The notes: generated by a model from the letters alone, not told the origin. A stretch of DNA of 6,815 nucleotides from JBDLRH01 sp039800165 (GCA_039800165.1 JBDLRH010000084.1:1-6815); one strand, 5' to 3'; positions 1 to 5,754 are shown, counted from the first letter of the stretch. Program-made: numbers and translations.

Positions 1-707
1 GCGCCTCGCGCGGCATCGGCGCATCCATTGCGGCTGAACTGGCGCGCCAGGGCCTCAAAGTGATCGGCACCGCCACCAGCGACGCCGGTGCGGCGCAGAT
101 TTCGCAGGCGCTGGCGGCCCACGCGGGCTGCCGCGGTGCGAAGCTTGACGTGAACGACGCGGCCGCCGCCGAGGCCCTGATCGATGCGATCACCAAGGAG
201 CACGGCGCGCTGCATGTGCTGGTCAACAACGCGGGCATCACCCGTGACACGCTGGCCATGCGGATGAAGGACGAAGACTGGGACGCGGTGCTGGACACCA
301 ACCTGAAGGCCGTCTTTCGCATGAGCCGCGGCGTGATGCGCACCATGATGAAGCAGCGCTACGGCCGCATCGTCAGCATCACCAGCGTGGTGGGCGCCTC
401 GGGCAACCCGGGCCAGGCCAACTACGCGGCCGCCAAGGCGGGCGTGGCGGGCATGACCCGGGCGCTTGCGCGCGAACTCGGCAGCCGCGGCATCACGGTG
501 AACTGCGTGGCACCGGGCTTCATCGAGACCGACATGACCGCCGCCCTGCCCGAAGAGCAGCACAAGGCGCTGCTCGGGCAGATTCCGCTGGGGCACCTGG
601 GCAAGCCGTCGGACATCGCGCATGCGGTGGCGTGGCTGGCCTCGCCGCAGGCCGGTTATGTGACCGGCCAGGAGATCCACGTCAACGGCGGCATGTTCAT
701 GGCCTGA
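1..707 (+). CDS. fabG: 3-oxoacyl-[acyl-carrier-protein] reductase FabG, 5' end missing
   Basis: FabG is the cytoplasmic NADPH-dependent enzyme that reduces 3-oxoacyl-ACP to 3-hydroxyacyl-ACP in each round of type II fatty-acid elongation. The reading frame is open from base 3, so the gene begins upstream of the window. The first visible residues, ASRGIG, are the end of the TGASRGIG nucleotide-binding loop of short-chain dehydrogenases. About 14 residues are therefore missing, and 234 are visible against a usual total near 245. Other family marks are NNAGITRD, the catalytic serine in ITSVVG (bases 384-386), and the YAAAK pair, with Tyr at 423-425 and Lys at 435-437. The C-terminus GQEIHVNGGMFMA is also typical of FabG. 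A generic SDR is possible in principle, but the motifs and the acpP-fabF neighbours make FabG nearly certain. No frame damage is seen. Confidence 0.97.
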   Translation, partial: ASRGIGASIAAELARQGLKVIGTATSDAGAAQISQALAAHAGCRGAKLDVNDAAAAEALIDAITKEHGALHVLVNNAGITRDTLAMRMKDEDWDAVLDTNLKAVFRMSRGVMRTMMKQRYGRIVSITSVVGASGNPGQANYAAAKAGVAGMTRALARELGSRGITVNCVAPGFIETDMTAALPEEQHKALLGQIPLGHLGKPSDIAHAVAWLASPQAGYVTGQEIHVNGGMFMA

Positions 708-753
708 AGCGGCTGCTTACATCGTTTTTTGCCGGTCCATCCGCCCGGCGGCG

Positions 754-780
754 GCGTCGGGGGCTCCTTGGGAGCCACGC
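754..780 (+). repeat. Inverted repeat (hairpin) between fabG and acpP
   Basis: GGCTCC (762-767) and GGAGCC (771-776) form a perfect 6-base inverted repeat around the loop TTG. An outer pair, GCGT (754-757) and ACGC (777-780), could lengthen the stem across a four-base bulge. No T-run follows, so it is a poor intrinsic terminator. It ends three bases before the TAAAAT box, so it could affect acpP transcription or mark the end of the fabG message. The role is not known. Confidence 0.5.
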
Positions 781-783
781 AGC

Positions 784-789
784 TAAAAT
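784..789 (+). promoter_or_regulatory. Possible -10 box of an acpP promoter
   Basis: TAAAAT lies 31 bases before the acpP ATG and resembles a sigma-70 -10 hexamer (TATAAT) in an otherwise very GC-rich gap. No convincing -35 box sits 16-18 bases upstream. The nearest TTG-like hexamer, TTGGGA at 768-773, leaves only a 10-base spacer and lies inside a hairpin. A separate acpP promoter is plausible because acpP often needs far more transcript than its neighbours, but this site alone is weak evidence. Confidence 0.35.
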
Positions 790-820
790 CGCGGATTCCC
801 ACAACCCTTTTGAGGGCAAC

Positions 821-1060
821 ATGAGTGATATCGAAGCACGTGTCAAGAAAATCATCGCCGAGCAGCTCGGCGTGGAAGAGTCGCAGGTGACCAATGAGAA
901 GGCCTTCGTGGCCGACCTCGGCGCCGACTCGCTGGACACGGTGGAACTGGTGATGGCGCTGGAAGACGAGTTCGGCATCGAGATTCCGGACGAAGACGCC
1001 GAGAAGATCACCACGGTGCAAAACGCCATCGACTACGCCAACGCGCACAAGAAGGCCTGA
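821..1060 (+). CDS. acpP: Acyl carrier protein
   Basis: AcpP is the small acidic cytoplasmic protein that carries acyl chains as thioesters on a phosphopantetheine arm during fatty-acid synthesis, and also supplies acyl groups to lipid A and phospholipid synthesis. The 79-residue product has the normal length. It carries the GADSLDTVEL motif, with Ser37 (Met counted as 1) as the phosphopantetheine attachment site. It is rich in Glu and Asp, and the helix after the DSL motif matches E. coli AcpP closely by eye. The ATG at 821 gives exactly the canonical start MSDIEARVKK. A GAGGG four bases before the ATG is a modest, closely spaced ribosome site. The gene sits 113 bases after fabG and 6 before fabF, and may have its own promoter in the upstream gap. 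Confidence 0.98.
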   Translation: MSDIEARVKKIIAEQLGVEESQVTNEKAFVADLGADSLDTVELVMALEDEFGIEIPDEDAEKITTVQNAIDYANAHKKA

Positions 1061-1066
1061 CCTCGC

Positions 1067-2314
1067 ATGGCCCGCCGCCGCGTCGTCGTGACCGGCCTGG
1101 GCTGCGTGAGCCCCGTGGGCAACACGGTGGATCAGGCCTGGGCCAGCCTGCTTGCCGGCCAGTCCGGCATCGCCCTCATCACCAAGTTCGATGCCTCGAA
1201 CTTCGCCTGCAAGATCGCGGGCGAAGTGAAGGGCTTCGACCTGGAGTCCTACATCCCGCCCAAGGAGGCGCGGACGATGGACACCTTCATCCACTACGGC
1301 ATTGCCGCCGCGGCACAGGCCGTGGCCGACGCCGGGCTGAAGACGGGTGAGGCGCTGGGCGAGGAAGAATCGACACGCATCGGCTGCGTGATCGGCTCGG
1401 GCATTGGCGGCCTGCCGCTGATCGAAGAGACGCACACCGAACTGACCAACCGCGGCCCGCGGCGCATCTCGCCGTTCTTTGTGCCGGCGTCCATCATCAA
1501 CATGATCTCGGGTCATGTGTCGATGCGCTTTGGCTTCAGGGGCCCGAACCTGGCGGTGGTGACCGCCTGCACCACCGGCCTGCACTGCATTGGCGAGGCC
1601 GGCCGCATGATCGAGTACGGCGACGCCGACGTGGTGGTTGCCGGTGGCGCCGAGTCCACGGTATCGCCACTGGGCATCGGCGGTTTTGCCGCGATGCGTG
1701 CGCTGTCCACCCGCAACGACGACCCGGCCACCGCCTCGCGCCCCTGGGACAAGGACCGCGACGGCTTTGTGCTGGGCGAAGGCGCCGGCGTGATGGTGCT
1801 CGAGGAGTACGAGCACGCCAGGGCGCGCGGCGCGAAGATCTACGCCGAGCTCGCGGGCTACGGCATGAGCGCCGACGCCGGCCACATGACCGCGCCCAAC
1901 ATGGACGGCCCGCGCCGCGCCATGCTGAACGCGCTGCGCAATGCCGGCGTGAATGCCGACGCGGTAAGCTACCTCAACGCGCATGGCACCTCCACCCCGC
2001 TGGGCGATATCAACGAGTCGAATGCGATCAAGGCGGCGCTGGGCGAGCATGCGAAGAAGACCGTGGTCAATTCCACCAAGTCGATGACCGGTCATCTTCT
2101 GGGGGGCGCCGGCGGCATCGAGAGCGTGTTCACCGTGCTGGCGGTGCACCACCAGAAGAGCCCACCCACGATCAACATCTTCAACCAGGACCCGGAGTGC
2201 GACCTGGACTACTGCGCCAACACCGCGCGCGACATGAAGATCAATGTGGCGATGAAGAACAATTTCGGCTTCGGCGGTACCAACGGCACGCTGGTGTTCA
2301 AGCGCATGGCCTGA
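1067..2314 (+). CDS. fabF: 3-oxoacyl-[acyl-carrier-protein] synthase II (KAS II)
   Basis: FabF condenses malonyl-ACP with a growing acyl-ACP and releases CO2, extending the chain by two carbons. It acts in the cytoplasm as a homodimer. The 415-residue product is full length for the family (E. coli 413). The catalytic triad is visible: Cys168 in VVTACTTG, His306 in NAHGTSTPLGD and His343 in GHLLGGAGG. The conserved Lys338 lies in STKSMTGH and the gating loop is NNFGFGGTN (398-406). The start MARRRVVVTGLGCVSPVGN fits the family. The ATG is 6 bases after the acpP stop, with a weak GAAGG 11 bases upstream inside the acpP end, so translation is probably coupled to acpP. FabB is the close alternative, but the acpP linkage and sequence favour FabF. 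Confidence 0.97.
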   Translation: MARRRVVVTGLGCVSPVGNTVDQAWASLLAGQSGIALITKFDASNFACKIAGEVKGFDLESYIPPKEARTMDTFIHYGIAAAAQAVADAGLKTGEALGEEESTRIGCVIGSGIGGLPLIEETHTELTNRGPRRISPFFVPASIINMISGHVSMRFGFRGPNLAVVTACTTGLHCIGEAGRMIEYGDADVVVAGGAESTVSPLGIGGFAAMRALSTRNDDPATASRPWDKDRDGFVLGEGAGVMVLEEYEHARARGAKIYAELAGYGMSADAGHMTAPNMDGPRRAMLNALRNAGVNADAVSYLNAHGTSTPLGDINESNAIKAALGEHAKKTVVNSTKSMTGHLLGGAGGIESVFTVLAVHHQKSPPTINIFNQDPECDLDYCANTARDMKINVAMKNNFGFGGTNGTLVFKRMA

Positions 2315-2346
2315 CCCGCGCGCTCCCCGCTTCTCCAGGCTTGTCC

Positions 2347-2955
2347 ATGCACAACGCCCCATCGGTGAGCTTTCCGGTGGGGCGTTCGCGTTTTCCGCTG
2401 TCGCCTTTGCTGGTGATCTGGGTCGGCGCCGCGCTGGTGCTGGCTGCCTGGGCGCAGGCCACGCAAGCAGACAGCACGGCCGTGGGCGCGGCGATTGCTT
2501 TGTGGCTTGCGTGTGGCGCAGCGGCTGCGTGGGGCTGGCGCCGCCAGGCTGCGGGGTGGCTCTGCTGGGAGGGCGACGCGTGGCGCTTCTACGCGGGGGC
2601 GGTGCCCGAGGAGGTGCAGCAGCCCGATGCTGCGGCCGACGCGGCGGGCCTGCCGGGCATCGCCGGTCACGCCGAATGCACGCTGGACCTGCAGTCGCGG
2701 CTGTGGGTGCGCTTTGCCGGCGAGGACGGCCGGGTGCGTTGGTGGTGGCTGCGCGAGCAGGACGCACCCGCGCAGTGGGCCGCGCTGCGGCGCGCGCTGT
2801 TCGCCCGCCCGCACCATGTGCGCGCCGGCCGCGGGCGTGGGCATGATCGTGGGCGCGATCCTGGGCGCAAGCTTGAGCGCAAGGGTGAGGGCCAGAGCCA
2901 GAACACGGGCCAGAACAAGAGCCAGAACAAGGGCGGAAGCGAGATCGCGCGATGA
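2347..2955 (+). CDS. YgfX/CptA-like two-helix inner-membrane protein with a repeat-rich tail
   Basis: This predicted 202-residue protein has a short N-terminus with PVGRSR, two hydrophobic helices (about 19-36 and 46-64), then a soluble part with a WEGDAW segment (74-79), a WWWL segment (132-135) and a W--LRRAL segment (144-151). That layout resembles the YgfX (CptA) family, a small inner-membrane protein known in E. coli as the partner gene of sdhE. I infer family membership from the pattern only. The usual length is near 135-150 residues. Here about 50 extra residues (154-202) form an Arg/Gly-rich then Gln/Asn/Ser/Lys-rich tail. The ATG at 2347 is preferred because the PVGRSR segment before the first helix fits the family, although its ribosome site is weak and a long hairpin begins 6 bases later. 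GTG 2413 is an alternative. The stop overlaps the rpoE start as ATGA, suggesting coupled translation. No sdhE lies nearby. Confidence 0.7.
   Translation: MHNAPSVSFPVGRSRFPLSPLLVIWVGAALVLAAWAQATQADSTAVGAAIALWLACGAAAAWGWRRQAAGWLCWEGDAWRFYAGAVPEEVQQPDAAADAAGLPGIAGHAECTLDLQSRLWVRFAGEDGRVRWWWLREQDAPAQWAALRRALFARPHHVRAGRGRGHDRGRDPGRKLERKGEGQSQNTGQNKSQNKGGSEIAR
2353..2386 (+). terminator. Long hairpin at the fabF/ygfX-like boundary, possible fabF terminator
   Basis: AACGCCCCATCGG (2353-2365) pairs with CCGGTGGGGCGTT (2374-2386) over 13 positions, 12 Watson-Crick and one G-U, around an 8-base loop. This is the strongest simple stem I see in the window. The downstream T-run is poor: the stem ends in GTT, followed by CGCG and then TTTT (2391-2394). 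It could be a partial terminator for fabF or a structured start for the next message. It lies entirely inside codons 3-14 of the ygfX-like gene if that gene starts at 2347. Confidence 0.5.
2895..2930 (+). repeat. Three tandem 12-base units in the tail of the ygfX-like gene
   Basis: GAGCCAGAACAC, GGGCCAGAACAA and GAGCCAGAACAA follow each other without gaps, with degenerate half-units on both sides (GGGCCA before, GGGCGG after). The period is a multiple of three, so the frame is kept, and the units encode a polar Q/N/S/K stretch at about residues 183-195. This looks like slippage-type expansion. Confidence 0.8.
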
Positions 2956-3713
2956 CGCCCATACCGCCCGTACCTCCGGTATCGCCCGGACCGCCGGTAT
3001 CGCCGGTAACGTCGACATCGCCTGTGCCCCCGGCGCCAGCATCGCCATCCGCGGCAGACGTTGCCCCCGGCGTTGCCTCACACGTCGCCCCCGACGTCGC
3101 ACCAGATGTCGCCCCTGACGCCGATGCCCTGCTGGTGCAGCGCGCGGTGGCCGGCGACGATCGCGCCTTCGAGCTGCTGGTACTCAAGCACCGCTGGCGG
3201 GTAGAGCGGCTGATCGGGCGCATGGTGCGCGACGCCGACCTGGTGGAAGAGCTCGCGCAGGAGACCTTCATCAAGGCCTGGCGGGCGCTGCCGCAGTTTC
3301 GCGGCGACGCGCAGTTCTACACCTGGCTGTATCGCATTGCGGTCAACACCGCCAAGAAGGCGCTGGTGGCGCTCAAGCGCGATCCGGTGCTGCCCGAGCA
3401 CGCGTTGCAACTCGATACCGATGCCGATGAAACTTCGGCGCGCCAGCCGGAACCAACGACCACCGAGACGCCCGAAACGGAACTGGCCGCGCGCGAGTTG
3501 GCCGCCGCCGTGAACGCTGCGATGGAGGCCCTGCCCGAGGACTTGCGCCAGGCGGTGACGCTGCGCGAGATCGAGGGCCTGAGCTACGAGGAGATCGCTG
3601 CGGCGATGGACTGCCCGATCGGCACGGTGCGTTCGCGCATCTTCCGCGCACGCGAGGCGATTTCGGCGCGCATCCGCCCCCTGCTTGACCGGCAGGGTGG
3701 CAAGCGCTGGTGA
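2952..3713 (+). CDS. rpoE: ECF sigma factor RpoE (sigma-E / AlgU) with a proline-rich N-terminal extension
   Basis: RpoE directs RNA polymerase to envelope-stress promoters when released from its membrane anti-sigma factor. The 253-residue product has a sigma-2 domain at about 57-141, including FELLVLKH, the DLVEELAQETFIKAW core and FYTWLYRIAVNTAKK. A linker (142-185) and a sigma-4 domain (about 186-243) follow, the latter with LPEDLRQAVTLREIEGLSYEEIA and the helix GTVRSRIFRAREAI. This matches RpoE/AlgU. The family is usually near 190-215 residues. The excess is an N-terminal extension of about 56 residues made of Pro/Val/Ser repeats and five VAP(D)-type units. ATG 2952 overlaps the upstream stop (ATGA) and is the only ATG before the sigma-2 domain. 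GTG 3024 and GTG 3135 are the other in-frame options, neither with a clear ribosome site. rseA, rseB and mucD follow, which fixes the role. Whether the extension is translated is inferred. Confidence 0.95.
   Translation: MTPIPPVPPVSPGPPVSPVTSTSPVPPAPASPSAADVAPGVASHVAPDVAPDVAPDADALLVQRAVAGDDRAFELLVLKHRWRVERLIGRMVRDADLVEELAQETFIKAWRALPQFRGDAQFYTWLYRIAVNTAKKALVALKRDPVLPEHALQLDTDADETSARQPEPTTTETPETELAARELAAAVNAAMEALPEDLRQAVTLREIEGLSYEEIAAAMDCPIGTVRSRIFRAREAISARIRPLLDRQGGKRW
2976..3011 (+). repeat. Two 18-base direct repeats in the 5' end of rpoE
   Basis: CCGGTATCGCC occurs at 2976-2986 and again at 2994-3004, an exact 11-base match with an 18-base period. The units encode PVSPGP and PVSPVT (RpoE residues 9-20). 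They belong to the proline-rich extension and keep the reading frame. Confidence 0.75.
3060..3119 (+). repeat. Five 12-base units encoding VAPG, VASH and three VAPD
   Basis: Five consecutive 12-base units, each beginning with GTT or GTC then a GCN codon, encode VAPG, VASH, VAPD, VAPD and VAPD (RpoE residues 37-56). The last three (3084-3119) are most alike and differ mainly at third codon positions. The array ends where the sigma-2 domain begins, so the expansion abuts the conserved core without entering it. Confidence 0.8.
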
Positions 3714-3722
3714 ATGCAGGAC

Positions 3723-3726
3723 GGAG
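3723..3726 (+). promoter_or_regulatory. Ribosome-binding site that decides the rseA start
   Basis: GGAG lies 9 bases before ATG 3736 in the 22-base rpoE-rseA gap. It supports ATG 3736 over the in-frame TTG at 3685, which would overlap the rpoE end by 29 bases and add 17 residues unlike the family. Confidence 0.7.
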
Positions 3727-3735
3727 AACGACCCA

Positions 3736-4518
3736 ATGACCCGAACCCAGGACCCCGCCCGACGGCCCGATGGTGTGCCGCCAGGTGAACTGGTATCGGC
3801 CCTCACCGATGGCGAGCTGTGCGGCGACGAGATCGACGCGGCCCTGCAGCTGGCGCTGAGCGAAGTGGACGCACCGCTCGCCGGCAGCCCTGCCGCGGCG
3901 CGCTGGCACGACTATCACCTGATCGGCGAAGTGCTGCGCTCCGGGGCGGGCGCCTGTCGCCCGGCAGACGGCGCCATGCAGGCGCGTCGTGGTGCGGGCA
4001 GCCCGGATGCGGTCTTTCTTGCGCGGCTGCGCGCCGACCGGTTGGCGCCAATGGCGTTGTCGTCTGCCCCTTCTGCCGCGTCCGAACCCTTTGCGCCGCT
4101 CGCTTCGCCTGCAGCAGGGCAAGCGCGGCCCCCGGCTGCCAACGACTCGGTGTTCCGCTGGAAGCTGGTGGCGGGCTTCGCCTCGGTGGTGGCGGTCGTT
4201 GCCGTCGGCACGCTCACCCGGTCGCTGGCGGTACCCCCCACGCCAACGCTACCTTCAGCGCAGATGGCGGCAGCGCCTGTGCCTGTCGTTGCCCCGGCCG
4301 CTGCACCTGCCGTAGCGCCTACGGGTACGCCTAAGGTTGCGCCTACGGGTACGCCCGCTGCATCGGTGCCCCCCGCCGTGGTGGCGGCAGGCGTGATGCT
4401 GCGCGATCCGCAACTCGATGCCTTCTTGCAGGCGCACCGGGACGCAGGCGGGCCGTCGGCGCTGCAGATGCCCGCGGGCTTCCTGCGCAACGCCACCTTC
4501 GAAGGGCCAGCGCGATGA
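3736..4518 (+). CDS. rseA: Sigma-E anti-sigma factor RseA (MucA-like)
   Basis: RseA is a single-pass inner-membrane protein. Its cytoplasmic N-terminus binds and silences RpoE, and its periplasmic part binds RseB and is cut stepwise under stress. The 260-residue product shows this plan. Residues 17-69 resemble the RseA N-terminal domain (ELVSALTDGEL and WHDYHLIGEVLRSG). A single membrane helix lies at about 143-160 (WKLVAGFASVVAVVAVGTL). An Ala/Pro/Val-rich periplasmic stretch spans 167-216. The conserved-looking end has LRDPQLDAFLQAHR and then MPAGFLRNATFE. It is longer than E. coli RseA (216 residues), largely through the low-complexity stretch, which carries a tandem VAPTGTP repeat. No HxxxCxxC zinc anti-sigma motif is seen. 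It follows rpoE by 22 bases and overlaps rseB as ATGA, so stoichiometric coupled synthesis is likely. Confidence 0.93.
   Translation: MTRTQDPARRPDGVPPGELVSALTDGELCGDEIDAALQLALSEVDAPLAGSPAAARWHDYHLIGEVLRSGAGACRPADGAMQARRGAGSPDAVFLARLRADRLAPMALSSAPSAASEPFAPLASPAAGQARPPAANDSVFRWKLVAGFASVVAVVAVGTLTRSLAVPPTPTLPSAQMAAAPVPVVAPAAAPAVAPTGTPKVAPTGTPAASVPPAVVAAGVMLRDPQLDAFLQAHRDAGGPSALQMPAGFLRNATFEGPAR
4312..4359 (+). repeat. Tandem 24-base repeat in the periplasmic part of rseA
   Basis: Two adjacent 24-base units encode VAPTGTPK and VAPTGTPA (RseA residues 193-208). A 17-base core is identical at 4315-4331 and 4339-4355. The repeat sits in the Ala/Pro-rich linker between the membrane helix and the conserved C-terminal part, so it changes linker length without breaking the frame. 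Confidence 0.85.
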
Positions 4519-5666
4519 AGCACAACGCGATGCACGGCCGGCCTGCATTGGCCTGTGTGCACAGGGCGGCGCTGTGGCTGGTGCCGGTGCTGGCGCTGTG
4601 GCTGGCGTTGGGCCTGTTGCCAGCCGGTGCGCAAGGCGTCCCGGGCGTGGACAGCCCGCCGGCCACCGAGCGCAGCCTGCTGCAGTGGCTCGAGCGGCTG
4701 CACGAGGCGGGCCGCTCGCGCAGCTACGTGGGCACCTTTGTCGTGTCTTCGGCGCACGGCCAGATGGCCAGTGCGCGGATTGCGCATGTGTGCGACGGCC
4801 GCCAGCAGATCGAGCATGTCGAGGCGCTCACCGGGCCGGCGCGGCAGACCTTTCGCCGCGACAGCGAAGTGGTCACCTTTCTGCCCCACCGCAGGCTGGT
4901 GGTCAGCGAGCAGCGCGACTCGCTGCAGGTGTTTCCGCAGCGGCTGCGTGCGGCACACGCCGGCATCGCCGACCACTACAGCCTGCGCCGCCTGGGCATG
5001 GACCGGGTGGCGGGCTTTGATGCCGACATCATCCAGCTCGAGCCGCGTGATGCGATGCGCTTTGGCTACCGCATCTGGAGCGAGCAGCGCACCGGCCTGG
5101 TGATGCGCATGCAGACGCTGGCCGCCGACGGCCGCGTGCTGGAGCAGGCGGCGTTCTCCGAGCTGCGGCTTGACGCCCCGGTGCGCATGGAGCGCCTGGC
5201 GCGGCTGATGGCCCGCACCGAGGGCTATCGGGTGCACCGCCTCGAGCCGCAGAAGACCACGCCCGAGGCCGAGGGCTGGGCGCTGCGCCAGCCGGTGCCG
5301 GGCTTCGAATCCACCGGCTGCCAGCGCCGGCGTGTTGAGCGCGGCATGCCCGCCGATACCAGCGCAGCCGATGCCGCCGGCAGCGCGCGCAGCTACGAAG
5401 GCGCGATGCAGTGGACCTTCTCGGACGGGCTGGCCACCGTCTCGCTGTTCATCGAACCCTTTGACCGGCAGCGCCACGCCCAGGAAGTCACCCACGGCAG
5501 CGGGGCTACGCAGCTGATCACGCGCCGCCTCGCGGGTTCCCCCGCAGCCGCGGTGACCGCGGCGATCGCAGCGCCGGAAGCTGCCAGCTGGTGGCTGACC
5601 GCGGTGGGCGAGGTGCCGGTGGCCACCCTCGAGGCATTTGCGCGCGGCCTCGAACGGCGCCGCTGA
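4515..5666 (+). CDS. rseB: Periplasmic sigma-E regulator RseB (MucB)
   Basis: RseB is a periplasmic protein that binds the outer part of RseA and shields it from DegS. Off-pathway LPS or lipids are thought to release it, which makes it a second sensor of envelope damage. The 383-residue product begins with a signal peptide: charged start, hydrophobic run at about 19-35, likely cut after Ala39 in PAGAQ. The lipoprotein-carrier-like N-terminal domain is clear from YVGTFVV (71-77), SARIAHVCDG, HYSLRRLGMDRVAGFDA and the PRDAMRFGYRIWSEQRTGLV region (177-196). The C-terminal MucB/RseB domain shows WALRQPVPGF (255-264) and MQWTFSDGLATVSLFIE (298-314). It is longer than E. coli RseB (318). ATG 4515 overlaps the rseA stop. 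ATG 4530 is a possible later start that keeps the signal peptide. Confidence 0.95.
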   Translation: MKHNAMHGRPALACVHRAALWLVPVLALWLALGLLPAGAQGVPGVDSPPATERSLLQWLERLHEAGRSRSYVGTFVVSSAHGQMASARIAHVCDGRQQIEHVEALTGPARQTFRRDSEVVTFLPHRRLVVSEQRDSLQVFPQRLRAAHAGIADHYSLRRLGMDRVAGFDADIIQLEPRDAMRFGYRIWSEQRTGLVMRMQTLAADGRVLEQAAFSELRLDAPVRMERLARLMARTEGYRVHRLEPQKTTPEAEGWALRQPVPGFESTGCQRRRVERGMPADTSAADAAGSARSYEGAMQWTFSDGLATVSLFIEPFDRQRHAQEVTHGSGATQLITRRLAGSPAAAVTAAIAAPEAASWWLTAVGEVPVATLEAFARGLERRR

Positions 5667-5681
5667 AGCGAGGCCACCCCC

Positions 5682-5709
5682 GGAACTTCCCTGAGTTGCG
5701 CGGCTCTTT
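5682..5709 (+). promoter_or_regulatory. Probable sigma-E (RpoE) promoter of mucD
   Basis: GGAACTT (5682-5688) matches the well-known sigma-E -35 consensus exactly. Sixteen bases later, TCTTT (5705-5709) is a partial match to the TC-beginning -10 element. It lies in the 168-base gap between rseB and mucD, and degP/mucD is a classic sigma-E target, so position and family agree. Transcription would start near 5715, giving a leader of about 120 bases. The -35 is also part of the inverted repeat CGGAAC (5681-5686) / GTTCCG (5711-5716). Confidence 0.6.
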
Positions 5710-5720
5710 TGTTCCGCGTG

Positions 5721-5754
5721 CAAAGCCCCACATTCGGCGCGAAGTCGGGCTTTG
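5721..5754 (+). repeat. Inverted repeat in the mucD leader (first hairpin)
   Basis: CAAAGCCC (5721-5728) and GGGCTTTG (5747-5754) are perfect 8-base complements around an 18-base interior. One C-C mismatch inside is followed by two further pairs (AC at 5730-5731 with GT at 5744-5745). It lies just after the proposed sigma-E start. The T bases fall within the stem rather than after it, so it is not a standard terminator for rseB. Confidence 0.6.

Noticed and set aside
707..730. Short AAGC/GCTT stem followed by a run of six T after fabG, as a terminator
   Set aside because: The stem is only 4 base pairs and the T-run starts six bases after it, so it is too weak to call.
1198..1203. GAACTT inside fabF as a second sigma-E -35 box
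   Set aside because: It lacks the leading GG, is inside a conserved coding region and faces no gene start.
2495..3118. Plus-strand alternative frame across the ygfX-like/rpoE junction with a hydrophobic piece and Arg-Ala repeats
   Set aside because: It overlaps two better-supported genes. I considered a frameshift extending the ygfX-like protein, but nothing in this frame looks like the family, and the ATGA overlap favours the frame chosen.
656..3274. Very long open frame on the minus strand (about 870 codons)
   Set aside because: It runs antisense through acpP, fabF, the ygfX-like gene and rpoE, all of which are convincing. Its product is Arg/Ala/Pro/His-rich with no recognisable domain, which is what GC-rich third positions create on the opposite strand.
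3685..3735. TTG start extending rseA upstream by 17 residues
   Set aside because: It overlaps rpoE by 29 bases, uses a rare start, and adds residues unlike the family. ATG 3736 has a GGAG at good spacing.
3915..5723. Long minus-strand open frame opposite rseA and rseB (about 600 codons)
   Set aside because: Same cause: antisense to two well-supported genes, low-complexity product, no family motifs.
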